64,000 bases of DNA from Exiguobacterium sp. s146 (GCF_018618415.1 NZ_JACSMA010000006.1:26853-90852), one strand, 5' to 3'; shown: positions 1 to 7,915, counted from the stretch's first letter. Notes: generated by a model not told the origin, from the sequence alone. Translations and numbers: made by a program.

Positions 1-873
1 GATGCGGTCGGCTTGCGAGACGAGCGAGCGCACGCCTTCCGTGAGTTCGATGTCACCGTTCTCGTTCTGGTAGTGCTGGATGATGTTGCGGATGACGGCC
101 GGTTGCTCGTCCATCTCCTTCAACATGTAATGCGCGTACGTGCCCTTCTCGATGTCTGACGCATCGATCTCGGCCGTGTACGGCGCACGCTTGAGCACGT
201 CTCTGTCGAGTGTCTTAATCGTCGCCGACTCGCGTGTCAAGATGACGATCTCGCCGTCGTGGAGCTCGAGGTACTGGTCCGTCACCTGGAGCATCGCCAT
301 CGCGTCAGACGCCACGACATTGAACGTGCCGTCGCCGAGTCCGACGAGGAGTGGTGACTTGTTTTTGCCGATATAGAGGCGTTCTTTATCTTCCGAGTCG
401 ATCATCGCGATCGCGTACGAGCCGTGGAGCTCAGACAACGTCTTGCGGAACGCCGCCTCGACGTCGCCGAGTTCGACGAAGTTCTTCTCCATCAACTGGA
501 CGATGACTTCCGTGTCCGTCTCAGAGAGGAACGGCACATCAAGTGTCGCCTTGATCTGCTCGTCGTTCTCGATGACACCGTTGTGGACGAGCGTGAAGCG
601 ACCCGTCGTGCTCTGGTGCGGGTGGGCGTTCGGTACGCTCGGTACCCCGTGTGTCGCCCAACGTGTATGACCGATACCGATAGCCCCTTCCGCTTCGTCC
701 GGTACGATGTCACGAAGTGCGGCAATCCGGCCGACTTCCTTGAACACATGGACATCCTCACCGACGAGCGCGATGCCGGCCGAGTCATAGCCTCGATATT
801 CGAGCTTCTCGAGCCCTTTCAATAAAATCTCTTTCGTTCCAACTTGACCAATCATTCCTACAATTCCACACAT
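1..873 (-). CDS. glmS: Glutamine--fructose-6-phosphate aminotransferase, N-terminal part (cut by window edge)
   Basis: Cytoplasmic enzyme making glucosamine-6-phosphate from fructose-6-phosphate and glutamine, the first step towards peptidoglycan amino sugars. The 291 visible residues begin MCGIVGMIG, with the Cys2 nucleophile of class II glutamine amidotransferases exposed after Met removal. They continue through conserved [21 protein letters not shown] and HNGVIEN blocks, and then enter the linker before the first SIS isomerase domain. The C-terminal half lies outside the window. The start is fixed by the MCGI motif and a purine-rich ribosome-binding site at about 882-888. Expression should be controlled by the ribozyme in its leader. 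Confidence 0.97.
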   Translation of the reverse strand, partial: MCGIVGMIGQVGTKEILLKGLEKLEYRGYDSAGIALVGEDVHVFKEVGRIAALRDIVPDEAEGAIGIGHTRWATHGVPSVPNAHPHQSTTGRFTLVHNGVIENDEQIKATLDVPFLSETDTEVIVQLMEKNFVELGDVEAAFRKTLSELHGSYAIAMIDSEDKERLYIGKNKSPLLVGLGDGTFNVVASDAMAMLQVTDQYLELHDGEIVILTRESATIKTLDRDVLKRAPYTAEIDASDIEKGTYAHYMLKEMDEQPAVIRNIIQHYQNENGDIELTEGVRSLVSQADRI

Positions 874-1287
874 ACAAAAATCTCCTCTATATTCGATTTC
901 TCGAAAAAGGAAACGGGCTTTTTAGAGTGCTGTCAATGTGCTCTCGTTTGTCCGTCCGGTCACCCGAACGTTTTAAAAGAACACTTTTAGTCGTGACAGG
1001 CGACTAGAGAGCATCCGCCGAAATTTCGATCACCCTCGTCCTCGTCAACTCCGCAGAGTTCTGGCGCTTTTGTTTCATATCCAGCCGTTTCTCCAGATAC
1101 CCCTTCATGCTAGCGGTTCTAGATGTAAACGAATAGTGATTTTGTCACAACGTGCTTCAATACTTTTTTACTGTTCATGTAAAAGTCACCACTTTCACTA
1201 AAAAGCTACTTTTTTTGAACAGGCTTGTCCCGGCGAGCTCGTTCGGGCATGATGGAAGTATCTATTAGATGGAGTGGAGGAATGGCT
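874..1287. other. Gene-free interval between divergent glmS and a small membrane gene
   Basis: This stretch holds the glmS ribozyme (915-1068). Between about 1080 and 1200 there is A+T-richer sequence that presumably contains the glmS promoter; a weak minus-strand TTGTGA / 17 nt / TACATC pair is visible there. I see no convincing ORF or further RNA element. Confidence 0.5.
915..1068 (-). ncRNA. glmS ribozyme/riboswitch
   Basis: Self-cleaving leader RNA that cuts itself in response to glucosamine-6-phosphate. The minus strand matches the B. subtilis glmS ribozyme, as recalled, at the 5' end: GCGCCAGAACU starts at about 1067, with the expected A just before the cleavage site. Next come GACGAGGACGAGGGU and AUCGAAAUUUCGGCGGAUGCUC at about 1045-1010, and the distal CGUUCGGGUGACCGG ... 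ACAAACGAGAGCAC core at about 970-932. It lies 40-190 nt upstream of glmS in the correct orientation. The 3' boundary is approximate. Confidence 0.93.
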
Positions 1288-1623
1288 ATGAATATCGTCT
1301 TTCTCGTCATCGGCATCATCTTATCGACCGCATCGAAATGGCTACAATTTGAAGGACAGAGTGAGATTGGGGATTTACTTGTGTTCCCCGCTGCTTCGTT
1401 TTTGGCGCTCGCGCTCATGTTCAGCTTCCCGTTCTTTAAAGAGTGGTGGGACGACCCATCGCTCCGTCCGAAAGCGTATCGCTTTGTCGGGTTGGCTACT
1501 GCAGGCGTGTTGTCCTTTCAACTGTTCGCCTGGCTCGTCTTTGGACAAGGGGAATGGCTCGGGGCGCTGTTTCTCGTTCCGTTCTTGGTTTGTCTCTACT
1601 TCGTCATCCGTACGTTCAAATAA
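1288..1623 (+). CDS. Small membrane protein of unknown function (111 aa)
   Basis: I do not recognise the family. The protein is strongly hydrophobic, with about four predicted membrane helices: NIVFLVIGIILSTASKWL near the N-terminus, DLLVFPAASFLALALMFSF, FVGLATAGVLSFQLFAWLVF and WLGALFLVPFLVCLYFVI at the C-terminus. Start ATG 1288 is chosen because GGAGTGGAGG ends 7 nt upstream; an in-frame ATG at 1282 is too close to the GGAGG core but could use GGAGTGG. It is monocistronic and ends in a strong terminator shared with the convergent nuclease gene. It lacks the DPEHVT tail of the membrane family found elsewhere in the window. Confidence 0.7.
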   Translation: MNIVFLVIGIILSTASKWLQFEGQSEIGDLLVFPAASFLALALMFSFPFFKEWWDDPSLRPKAYRFVGLATAGVLSFQLFAWLVFGQGEWLGALFLVPFLVCLYFVIRTFK

Positions 1624-1627
1624 AACA

Positions 1628-1651
1628 GGGGAAGCGCTCAAGCGCTCCCCC
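1628..1651. terminator. Bidirectional Rho-independent terminator
   Basis: A GGGG-AAGCGCT arm pairs with AGCGCT-CCCC around a 2-nt loop. It is followed by GTTTTT on the plus strand and preceded by a short A run for the minus strand. It lies between convergent genes. Confidence 0.85.
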
Positions 1652-1655
1652 GTTT

Positions 1656-2405
1656 TTATGTGATGTCGAAGTCGACGAAAAACCCATAGTGATCACTCGG
1701 CAACACGTCAGTGACGGACGTCTTGCCAAACATGTCCACGTTTGAGATGAGCGGGACATCTTCGACACAACGCAACAATATCCAATCATAGCGCGCTGGT
1801 TGTTTCAGCAAGGCATCCTGCTTCAAATACGGGTTATGTACATAGTCCAGTGTCGGCTCATCCCCACCACGATGACACGTAGCGACATCGATCCAACGAT
1901 ACTCAGTCAAGTAACGATGAATCTTCGAACGTGGGTCGTCATTGAAGTCCCCGCATAACAGTTCGTAGCGTACTCCTTCCCCGATCCATTCGCGAACCGC
2001 CTGGATTTGCGCCTCCCGGATGTCCGGCGACCGCCAATTCAGATGGACGTTCGTCAACCCGAACGCGTGCTCTTCCACTTGAAACGTCACCCGCATCGCA
2101 CAGTAGTTCGCTTCTTCGACATCGTGGTGCCAAATCGCATCATGCGTATCGAGCGGAATGTTGCTTAAGATTGCGAGTCCTTCATCGGGTGAGTCCGGAT
2201 AGGCGAGAAACACGCAATTTCGATAACCCGTCTCGTTGGCGATCTGCTTGGCTACACTGATGCCTCGCTCCCCGTCCATATAGGTTTTGACTTCTTGAAG
2301 CGCTAGCACATCGGCGTCAATCGCCTTCACCGTCGCACAGATCGATGCAATCCGCTCGGACCAACATGTCGGATTGTTCCAGATGTTGAACGTGGCAATC
2401 CTCAT
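1656..2405 (-). CDS. Endonuclease/exonuclease/phosphatase (EEP, DNase I-like) family protein
   Basis: Predicted metal-dependent phosphodiesterase or phosphatase of the DNase I fold, 249 aa; the substrate is unknown. The family landmarks appear in order: N-terminal RIATFNIWNN, LALQEVK near residue 40 (metal-binding Glu), LTNVHLNWRS mid-protein, LLCGDFNDDPRS near 150, and LPSDHYGFF near the C-terminus (catalytic Asp-His). There is no signal peptide, so it is probably cytoplasmic. Its ATG overlaps the stop of the upstream kinase gene (ATGA), which implies translational coupling. Confidence 0.85.
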   Translation of the reverse strand: MRIATFNIWNNPTCWSERIASICATVKAIDADVLALQEVKTYMDGERGISVAKQIANETGYRNCVFLAYPDSPDEGLAILSNIPLDTHDAIWHHDVEEANYCAMRVTFQVEEHAFGLTNVHLNWRSPDIREAQIQAVREWIGEGVRYELLCGDFNDDPRSKIHRYLTEYRWIDVATCHRGGDEPTLDYVHNPYLKQDALLKQPARYDWILLRCVEDVPLISNVDMFGKTSVTDVLPSDHYGFFVDFDIT

Positions 2406-2947
2406 GCTCGTTCCCCTTCTCTGCTCTCACGCCGCAATAAAAACTGTTCGCTTTCTTGAAACTGTCGAATCGTCCGGTTCAACTCACCGCCCGTGTTGTC
2501 TACATAGTAGCGGTCCGGTGCACCCGAGCTTAAAAACTCGTTCCGTAATATGATGACCCGCTCCCCCATCTGTGAATCCGCCGGTCGGTGCTGATCGCGT
2601 TGGACGTGAACGTCTTGATCCGCCCATAAGATGACGTAGCGCACCTCGATGCCTTGCTCGATCCAGTGCGCCGTGTAGCGCTGCACGTCTTTCCAAAAAG
2701 CGACCCAATCCACGACGACGTCATAACCGGCCTCCACAAAGTTCTCGGTCAAGGCGACGATGTTTCTCCACACCAGGTCGTTCGCTTGCTCTGACTCCCA
2801 CGGTCTTTCACGACCCGAGACCGCCATATGACTGATGTCGTCACCCGACACGTAGGCACTTTTCTTCATATCTTGAGCGAGCCGTCGCGCCGTTGTCGAC
2901 TTTCCGACGCCAGCAGGTCCCGATATAATCCATACTTTTCTTGCCAT
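2402..2947 (-). CDS. P-loop nucleotide/small-molecule kinase-like protein
   Basis: A 181-aa ATPase with Walker A GPAGVGKST at residues 10-18, a YVSGDDISHM segment like those in AAA_33/uridylate-kinase-like small kinases, and VVVDWVAFW as a possible Walker B-like strand. The substrate cannot be assigned. Start ATG 2947 has AAAGGGGAAG upstream; the frame is open further upstream without a ribosome-binding site. It is the first gene of a two-gene unit with the EEP nuclease. Confidence 0.75.
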   Translation of the reverse strand: MARKVWIISGPAGVGKSTTARRLAQDMKKSAYVSGDDISHMAVSGRERPWESEQANDLVWRNIVALTENFVEAGYDVVVDWVAFWKDVQRYTAHWIEQGIEVRYVILWADQDVHVQRDQHRPADSQMGERVIILRNEFLSSGAPDRYYVDNTGGELNRTIRQFQESEQFLLRRESREGERA

Positions 2948-2981
2948 CCGTACTTCCCCTTTCATATAGAAGAGGAAGCCC

Positions 2982-3452
2982 CTAAGCGCTCCCCCACTTT
3001 TGTTCTTCTTGCAATTCGGCTTCCGTGACATAATTGTCATCGAGTTGAACCATGTGCCGCTCGTACAGACGATGCTCGAGAATAGCAAGTACGTAAGCTC
3101 CTAGCCCAATCAAAGCGAACGTTTGAAGTGAAATCAAATCCGTGAACAATGCGTAAACCCACACTAGGAAGAATGGTAGCGTCACAAGCCCAAAGATGGA
3201 GTTGAGATGGATGAGCCGCTTTGCTGCTTCCGACTTTAAAAACTGCTTTTTGATGTTCTCACGTAGCCACATCTTGCGAAAATCGGGCAGCCCCGCCGCG
3301 ACGCTGAGAAATATGACTGTCATTGGTGATAGCCAATTGTATTCTAATGAGAAAAAGAGAAGCGCGGCCAACACTGCTGACAAGAATACTTGTGTGGAAT
3401 GCTTTCTCTGGTCGAACGCCGTCAATTCACGCATTTGGCTCCGTTTATCCAT
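2982..3452 (-). CDS. Four-helix membrane protein, DPEHVT-tail family (array A, member 5)
   Basis: Last gene of a five-gene run of paralogs. The family plan is: short cytoplasmic N-terminus, tight TM1-TM2 hairpin, basic amphipathic central segment, TM3-TM4 hairpin, then a charged C-terminal tail with a D-x-x-x-V-T-like motif. Here the helices lie at about 21-41, 43-59, 78-102 and 108-127. The central segment is RKMWLRENIKKQFLKSEAAK and the tail is VQLDDNYVTEAEL, a divergent version of the motif. The function is unknown. AAGGAG lies just upstream of ATG 3452, and the start overlaps the preceding paralog by 8 nt. Confidence 0.75.
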   Translation of the reverse strand: MDKRSQMRELTAFDQRKHSTQVFLSAVLAALLFFSLEYNWLSPMTVIFLSVAAGLPDFRKMWLRENIKKQFLKSEAAKRLIHLNSIFGLVTLPFFLVWVYALFTDLISLQTFALIGLGAYVLAILEHRLYERHMVQLDDNYVTEAELQEEQKWGSA

Positions 3453-3954
3453 GACTTTGCTCCTTCTCGATGTCGCGGGCTTCGCGAATCAGTTTTAAAT
3501 CTTCTCCCGTCAAATAATGACCGTCATGCTTTTGGATGATGCGGTCGAGCCATCTGCCGAAAAAGGCAGCTCCCCAAAAAAAGGCTTGCGACAACAAGAA
3601 CGCCTGGAACGTCTGCGGTTGTGTCGTATCATAGAATACGACGATCCCGTAATATCCGATCGCACTAAACCCAATCAAATAAATCGTGAACCGCAGCGTG
3701 AGCAGCTTTCGTGCTGTTTCGTTTTTCACGAACCGAAGCCACATGAGGAATCGAGTCGTTTCGATGCTGAGCAACATAGCAAAAATCGCTACTAAGAACA
3801 CTAGGAAAAACGAATCGGGCATGTCCCAGTACGATGCGTAAACGAGCATCCCAACGATTGCAGAGACAACGAAGACACCAAAGCCCCAACCGGTCCACTT
3901 TTCAAATCGAAGGATCGTATCAATTTGTTGTTTTGATTGTGGTGACAGTTCCAT
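3445..3954 (-). CDS. Four-helix membrane protein, DPEHVT-tail family (array A, member 4)
   Basis: A 169-aa paralog of its neighbours. Hydrophobic helices lie at about 22-45, 48-65, 87-107 and 116-134. The central basic segment reads RFLMWLRFVKNETARKLLTL. The tail is KHDGHYLTGEDLKLIREA, where HDGHYLT replaces the usual DPEHVT. It abuts the previous gene's stop (TGAATGG), so it is probably coupled. I recognise no enzymatic motif. Confidence 0.75.
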   Translation of the reverse strand: MELSPQSKQQIDTILRFEKWTGWGFGVFVVSAIVGMLVYASYWDMPDSFFLVFLVAIFAMLLSIETTRFLMWLRFVKNETARKLLTLRFTIYLIGFSAIGYYGIVVFYDTTQPQTFQAFLLSQAFFWGAAFFGRWLDRIIQKHDGHYLTGEDLKLIREARDIEKEQSHG

Positions 3955-4398
3955 TCAACTCATCCTCTCGATGACTTCATCATATGTCGGTATATCGGGA
4001 TCATATTGTTTCAATTGACGCGCAATGATGCGGGAACGATATTTTTCAGTCAAGCCCCAAACCCCAAATAGAAATCCAATTCCAAATCCAAGCGACTCCG
4101 TTGTGAGCAAGGTCGTCATGAACGTACCCATCAGTATTGCGCTAATCCACGTGTCCGCGTATTCGACTTGCAACCACCGTAAGCTTTTCGGATGCGTCGA
4201 GAAGTGCCGAAGGAGGCGGTATTGTGTATGCCCCATGAAAATCAGAAACAGCGCCACGGACCACATTAAAGGAATCAACAACATCTTTTCGAATAGAAGG
4301 GCCACAATCGTAAATAGGATATAGAGGACTAGTACTGGTACACCGATTCGTCGGATTCGCTTCACCCATCGGACTTCTTGTTGAATCTGATTCTCCAT
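3955..4398 (-). CDS. Four-helix membrane protein, DPEHVT-tail family (array A, member 3)
   Basis: A 147-aa paralog. The first helix pair (about 16-34, 38-54) is separated from the second pair (about 86-104, 106-120) by QYRLLRHFSTHPKSLRWLQV. The tail reads KQYDPDIPTYDEVIERM, so D-P is kept and the rest diverges. The Shine-Dalgarno GAGGGGGTGAG is strong and gives a clear start. It sits 4 nt downstream of the preceding paralog. Confidence 0.75.
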   Translation of the reverse strand: MENQIQQEVRWVKRIRRIGVPVLVLYILFTIVALLFEKMLLIPLMWSVALFLIFMGHTQYRLLRHFSTHPKSLRWLQVEYADTWISAILMGTFMTTLLTTESLGFGIGFLFGVWGLTEKYRSRIIARQLKQYDPDIPTYDEVIERMS

Positions 4399-4402
4399 CC
4401 GC

Positions 4403-4834
4403 TCACCCCCTCAGCTGTTCATATGTAGGACGCCACACATCCTCTTCTTTCATCCGCTTCTCGATTCGCATCGTCAGCCATCCGGCCACGCCCACAATCA
4501 GAACTCCACCGATATATGCTGTATTCGACTCTAGCAGCTTCTCCCCATTGATGGCGATAAAAAAGGCGACCGTATTCAAGCAGTCACTTCCGATTTGTCG
4601 GCGATAGAGATGTGACAATTGCGGATTCAACGTCCGCCGCATCCGGTAACGCTTGACGTACATCACATTGATGGGGACGAGCATAAGCCCCGTATAAACG
4701 ATGCCCCAATCCAAACTGTCCGTCCATATCGTGACGGGAATCACGATGACGAGAAACACGCCTAAAATCCCAAAAATCAGTTGGTGGAATGCGCGAAACC
4801 AGGCGCGCTCCGCCTCTACTCGACGATTCTTCAT
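4403..4834 (-). CDS. Four-helix membrane protein, DPEHVT-tail family (array A, member 2)
   Basis: A 143-aa paralog with the same four-helix plan. The central segment is KRYRMRRTLNPQLSHLYRRQ. The short tail KEEDVWRPTYEQLRG has lost most of the motif but keeps the P-T-Y-x-x-L ending also seen in the adjacent member 3 (P-T-Y-D-E-V). It overlaps the preceding gene by 4 nt (ATGA), which suggests coupled expression. Confidence 0.72.
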   Translation of the reverse strand: MKNRRVEAERAWFRAFHQLIFGILGVFLVIVIPVTIWTDSLDWGIVYTGLMLVPINVMYVKRYRMRRTLNPQLSHLYRRQIGSDCLNTVAFFIAINGEKLLESNTAYIGGVLIVGVAGWLTMRIEKRMKEEDVWRPTYEQLRG

Positions 4835-5274
4835 TTCACTTCCTCCAACTCAAGGGCGCGTAACATCGGGTCATGAGCCTGTAGCGCCCGGTTCAAACGA
4901 CGCGACACGACCTCGGCAATCACTCCCCAGATAACGACGGCGAACGCCCAATAGAGGTTGTCTCGACTAAAGATCAAGAGACCGCCGACCATGATAATAA
5001 GTACGCTCGTGTTCACGATGTCGTATCCTAACTGCCAGCGGAGCATCTTTTTAGCGACAGGATTGACCAGAAACGACCGTCTCATCCGATATTTCGCCAC
5101 GTCCGAGACGAGCAGGGCGATTCCGACGAGACCGAGCGGGACAGTCATCCACGTCGTCTGTCCAACGAACATCAACGCGAACGTCAGGATGACCACCACC
5201 AATAAGACGTACCCGATGCGTGTATGCCGTTGCTTCCATTCTCGTTCCCGTTCCATTCGAACTGATTGTGCCAT
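4831..5274 (-). CDS. Four-helix membrane protein, DPEHVT-tail family (array A, member 1)
   Basis: First gene of the array A operon, 147 aa. The N-terminal charged helix MAQSVRMEREREWKQRH is followed by helices at about 20-37 and 40-58, the basic segment KYRMRRSFLVNPVAKKMLRW, and helices at about 88-104 and 107-122. The tail is LQAHDPMLRALELEEVK, in which only D-P remains. It is divergent from the GntR regulator gene at 5474, so its promoter must lie in the roughly 200-nt gap. Confidence 0.72.
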   Translation of the reverse strand: MAQSVRMEREREWKQRHTRIGYVLLVVVILTFALMFVGQTTWMTVPLGLVGIALLVSDVAKYRMRRSFLVNPVAKKMLRWQLGYDIVNTSVLIIMVGGLLIFSRDNLYWAFAVVIWGVIAEVVSRRLNRALQAHDPMLRALELEEVK

Positions 5275-5432
5275 ATCCTTCTCCTCCTCAACTCTTCTCC
5301 TTTTCTATACGAAACCCTTTCAAATTTGTTTCGCCATTTTCAAGGATTCTCTTCACAATCGTTCGACGTTTTTCAACAAATGCCGAAGGATTGTCGTCCA
5401 TCAATCTATAATTTCTGATATACTGATGGCGT

Positions 5433-5452
5433 ATTCATACCTACAAATTTTG
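5433..5452 (+). promoter_or_regulatory. Putative GntR operator, regulator promoter copy
   Basis: ATTCATACCTACAAATTTTG here matches ATTTATACCTATGAATTTTG at 6289-6308 at 17 of 20 positions. One copy precedes the GntR gene and the other precedes the PTS gene, as expected for an autoregulated local repressor. Confidence 0.55.
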
Positions 5453-5473
5453 TTGCGAAAGGTGCAGAAAATC

Positions 5474-6184
5474 ATGGGTCCAAAGTATAAGCAAGTCGCT
5501 GAACAGATTGAGACGGATATTATGAATCACGTCTATCAACATACGAACAAGCTCCTCACCGAGGAGGAATACGCCACGAAATACGGCGTCAGCCGCAACA
5601 CGATCCGAAAAGCGATCGAGATTCTTGTCAATAAAGGCTACGTCTATCAAGTGCAAGGGAGCGGTGTCTTCGTCCGTGACCATTATATGAGCGATTATGT
5701 GAACCTCGAGAAGTTGCAAGGTCTCACGAGTGACTTCAGTGGACGGAAAGTCGAGACGTGCGTCCTAGATTTCGAATTGACGACAGCGAACGATGAAGTG
5801 GCCGAGCGGATGAAGTGTGATATCGGCACACCTGTCTATTACGTCAAACGCCTTCGTCTCGTCGATGACCATCCGTTCTCGGTCGAGGATTCGTATTTCC
5901 GGAAAGACCTTGTCGTCTATCTCGATCGGAACATCACCGAGAAGTCGATTTACAACTACTTCCGCAACGACCAAAAACTCGCCATTGGTTTCGCCGATCG
6001 TGTCATTTACGCCGACTTTTTGAACGCAGAAGATGCCAAACTACTCGGGTTGAACGAAAACGATCCGGCCCTCCTCGTCGACAACACCGTCTATTTGACG
6101 AACGGTCAAATCTTCGACGTATCGCGCTCGACACATCATTTCCGCCATGTGAAGATGCTCAAAGTCTCAAACATCAAGTCCTAA
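5474..6184 (+). CDS. GntR/UTRA-family transcriptional regulator of sugar uptake (BglR/TreR type)
   Basis: A 236-aa cytoplasmic repressor-type regulator. The N-terminal winged helix-turn-helix (about 5-70) includes LTEEEYATKYGVSRNTIRKAIEILVNKGYVYQVQGSGVFV, a classic GntR/HutC signature. The rest is a UTRA effector domain (about 90-232), which normally binds a phosphorylated sugar. Start ATG 5474 has AAAGGTG about 8 nt upstream; the open frame extends further upstream but across the divergent gene. The neighbouring gene is a broken cellobiose/beta-glucoside PTS, so a beta-glucoside regulator is more likely than TreR. The regulator itself looks intact. Confidence 0.85.
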   Translation: MGPKYKQVAEQIETDIMNHVYQHTNKLLTEEEYATKYGVSRNTIRKAIEILVNKGYVYQVQGSGVFVRDHYMSDYVNLEKLQGLTSDFSGRKVETCVLDFELTTANDEVAERMKCDIGTPVYYVKRLRLVDDHPFSVEDSYFRKDLVVYLDRNITEKSIYNYFRNDQKLAIGFADRVIYADFLNAEDAKLLGLNENDPALLVDNTVYLTNGQIFDVSRSTHHFRHVKMLKVSNIKS

Positions 6185-6253
6185 ACGCGCTCGAGAGATT
6201 GTTCTCGTGTGCGTTTTTTTATGTTCGCATTTCGGGCAAAAGAAAGGGTTTAT

Positions 6254-6268
6254 ATGTAAGCGGTATCG
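6254..6268 (+). promoter_or_regulatory. Putative cre (CcpA) site
   Basis: ATGTAAGCGGTATCG agrees with the catabolite-responsive element consensus WTGNAARCGNWWWCA at 14 of 15 positions. It lies upstream of the PTS gene start, in the usual position for CcpA control of a sugar operon. Confidence 0.5.
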
Positions 6269-6288
6269 TACTACTATCATCTTGTAGA

Positions 6289-6308
6289 ATTTATACCTAT
6301 GAATTTTG
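6289..6308 (+). promoter_or_regulatory. Putative GntR operator, PTS promoter copy
   Basis: Second copy of the ATTYATACCTAYRAATTTTG box. It lies about 28 nt upstream of the PTS start and within its probable promoter. Confidence 0.55.
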
Positions 6309-6335
6309 GTTATCCGTACAAAAAGGAGAGATAAT

Positions 6336-7196
6336 ATGGTTTCTGAAACAATTGAAATTACTCCCGAAGATATCTTCGGTTTAATCGTCCTTTCAGGCGA
6401 CGCGAAAGCAAGCTACCATCATGCGATGCTGTTGATGCAAGAAGGCAAAGCAGAAGAAGCGGCTGAAGCGGTCAAAGCTGCTGACGCGACATTAAAAGAA
6501 GCACACGCCATCCAGACGAAATTCGTCACACTCGAGGCACAAGGGAAAACGGCTACGGTCGGAGTCCTCATGGTGCTCATGTCAGTCATGTGGTGGTGTG
6601 GAATTCACGGTACTGCCATCCTCAGGGGGATTATGGGACCACTCCTTACAGCAAACGCGCTTTAAAACCAAGTGCTCATCGATGCGGGTGAAACACTCGT
6701 GGCCGGTGAGAACGCGAAAATCGTTACCATCCAATTCCTCGATTTCTTCACGAAGTTCGGTGGATCAGGAATCACAATCGGTTTCATCATCGCGACACTC
6801 ATCGTCGCCCGTTCGGCTCACTTGAAGCAACTCGGTAAGCTCTCGCTTGCACCAAGTCTCTTCAACATCAACGAGCCGGTCATCTTCGGGATGCCGATTG
6901 TGTTCAACCCGATCATGTTCGTACCGTTCGTCATCGTTCCTGCCATCGCATCGTTCATGGTGTACTTCTCAATCCTTTGGGGCTGAGTCGACCCGTTCAA
7001 CGCGCTTCAAGTGCCATGGACGACACCACCGATTATCTCTGGTTTCTTAATCGGCGGATGGCGTGCAGCGCTCTTGGAGATCGTGACAATCGCGATGGCC
7101 GTTGCCGTCTACCTCCCGTTCGTTCGCATGCAAGACCGCGTCTCGTACGGTGAAGAATTGAAAGCACAAGAAGACGAAGACAAAGCGTCAGCCTAA
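6336..7196 (+). pseudogene. Decayed cellobiose/lactose-type PTS: IIA fragment fused to IIC fragment, two internal stops
   Basis: ATG 6336 with AAAAGGAGAG opens about 75 residues of a Lac/Cel-type EIIA three-helix domain (LSGDAKASYHHAML ... LKEAHAIQTKFVTLEAQGK). The sequence then jumps to the C-terminal half of a Cel-type EIIC membrane domain (WWCGIHGTAILRGIMGPLLTAN ... NINEPVIFGMPIVFNP ... GWRAALLEI). The end of IIA, which would carry the phospho-accepting His, and the N-terminal half of IIC are missing, which implies an internal deletion. In-frame TAA at 6663-6665 and TGA at 6985-6987 further break the reading. No shift of frame is needed to read through. Transport function is almost certainly lost. 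Confidence 0.88.
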
Positions 7197-7206
7197 GCAA
7201 ATAACG

Positions 7207-7241
7207 ACAGCCCTTCTCAGCGATGAGAAGGGCTGTTATAT
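7207..7241 (+). terminator. Strong Rho-independent terminator
   Basis: A perfect 13-bp stem, ACAGCCCTTCTCA / TGAGAAGGGCTGT with a GCGA loop, followed by a T-rich stretch. It lies directly after the PTS remnant. Confidence 0.88.
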
Positions 7242-7273
7242 TTAGGAAAATGAGTATGAGAGTTGGTACATAG

Positions 7274-7423
7274 ATGAAACGAAACTATACGGTTGCGTTC
7301 TGCTTACTGATGAGCGCCTCGTTCCTTGCCGGTATCGCCTTCGAATCTGTCATCCCGTTCGTGTTCGGAGTCGCCTTTCTGTTCGCAGCTGGCATTCAAG
7401 CCAGAAAAGAAATCATTCATTAA
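7274..7423 (+). CDS. Possible small hydrophobic protein (49 aa)
   Basis: A short frame starting MKRNYTVAFCLLMSASFLAG, with two hydrophobic stretches (about 6-22 and 24-40) and a charged C-terminus QARKEIIH. The ribosome-binding site is weak. It sits between two strong terminators, which supports its being an independent transcript. No family is recognised. Confidence 0.45.
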   Translation: MKRNYTVAFCLLMSASFLAGIAFESVIPFVFGVAFLFAAGIQARKEIIH

Positions 7424-7424
7424 C

Positions 7425-7459
7425 AAGCTGCCAGCCTATTCATAGCGCTGGCTGCTTTT
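7425..7459 (+). terminator. Rho-independent terminator
   Basis: The AGCTGCCAGC arm pairs with GCTGGCTGCT (one T-T mismatch) and is followed by TTTTTC. It lies immediately after the 49-aa frame and is convergent with the next gene. Confidence 0.75.
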
Positions 7460-7463
7460 TCGG

Positions 7464-7913
7464 TTACAACTCTCGGATCGGGTATGCGTCGGCGATTGCC
7501 TGTAAACCTTCTAAAAAGCGCGCCACATGGTCCACAGACGTCCCAAACGTGAACGCAAGCTCCTCAGACTCACCTTCAAGCGGATGCTCTAGATGGCCTC
7601 GTACGTCCACTTCGTCCCCATCCCCATCCCTTCTCGTCACCGTCAAGCTGACGAACGGTTCTGTCGGCTCAAACTCAACTTCGGATACGTCACCCGCTAC
7701 GAATGACTCGAACACTCCTATGTAGTGAGCTACGAGCAGGCTGTCGAGCATGACGTCATCGAACGTGATGCGATGGTCCGGCATATGGAGCCCGACCCAA
7801 TTTCGATGCCAGGCCGCGTCATGGACGTTGTCAGCGTCCGGATAGGCATACGCGTAGCTCTCAATCGTCACATCACATGACTCGTCACGCGACATCAGTT
7901 TGGCGATAGCCAT
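7464..7913 (-). CDS. Hypothetical soluble protein, WapI-like immunity features (149 aa)
   Basis: An acidic, beta-rich soluble protein. Its closing segment FTFGTSVDHVARFLEGLQAIADAYP resembles the C-terminal helix of WapI-type immunity proteins, which often end in x-L-x-x-F-L-x-G-L-x-x-L. This similarity is weak and from memory, so the assignment is tentative. The gene starts 2 nt after the stop of the upstream membrane-protein gene, so the two form a unit. Confidence 0.6.
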   Translation of the reverse strand: MAIAKLMSRDESCDVTIESYAYAYPDADNVHDAAWHRNWVGLHMPDHRITFDDVMLDSLLVAHYIGVFESFVAGDVSEVEFEPTEPFVSLTVTRRDGDGDEVDVRGHLEHPLEGESEELAFTFGTSVDHVARFLEGLQAIADAYPIREL

Positions 7914-7915
7914 CG

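Noticed and set aside
5474..6184. Trehalose repressor TreR
   Set aside because: No trehalose enzyme or trehalose PTS is adjacent; the remnant PTS is of the cellobiose/lactose type, so a beta-glucoside regulator is more likely.
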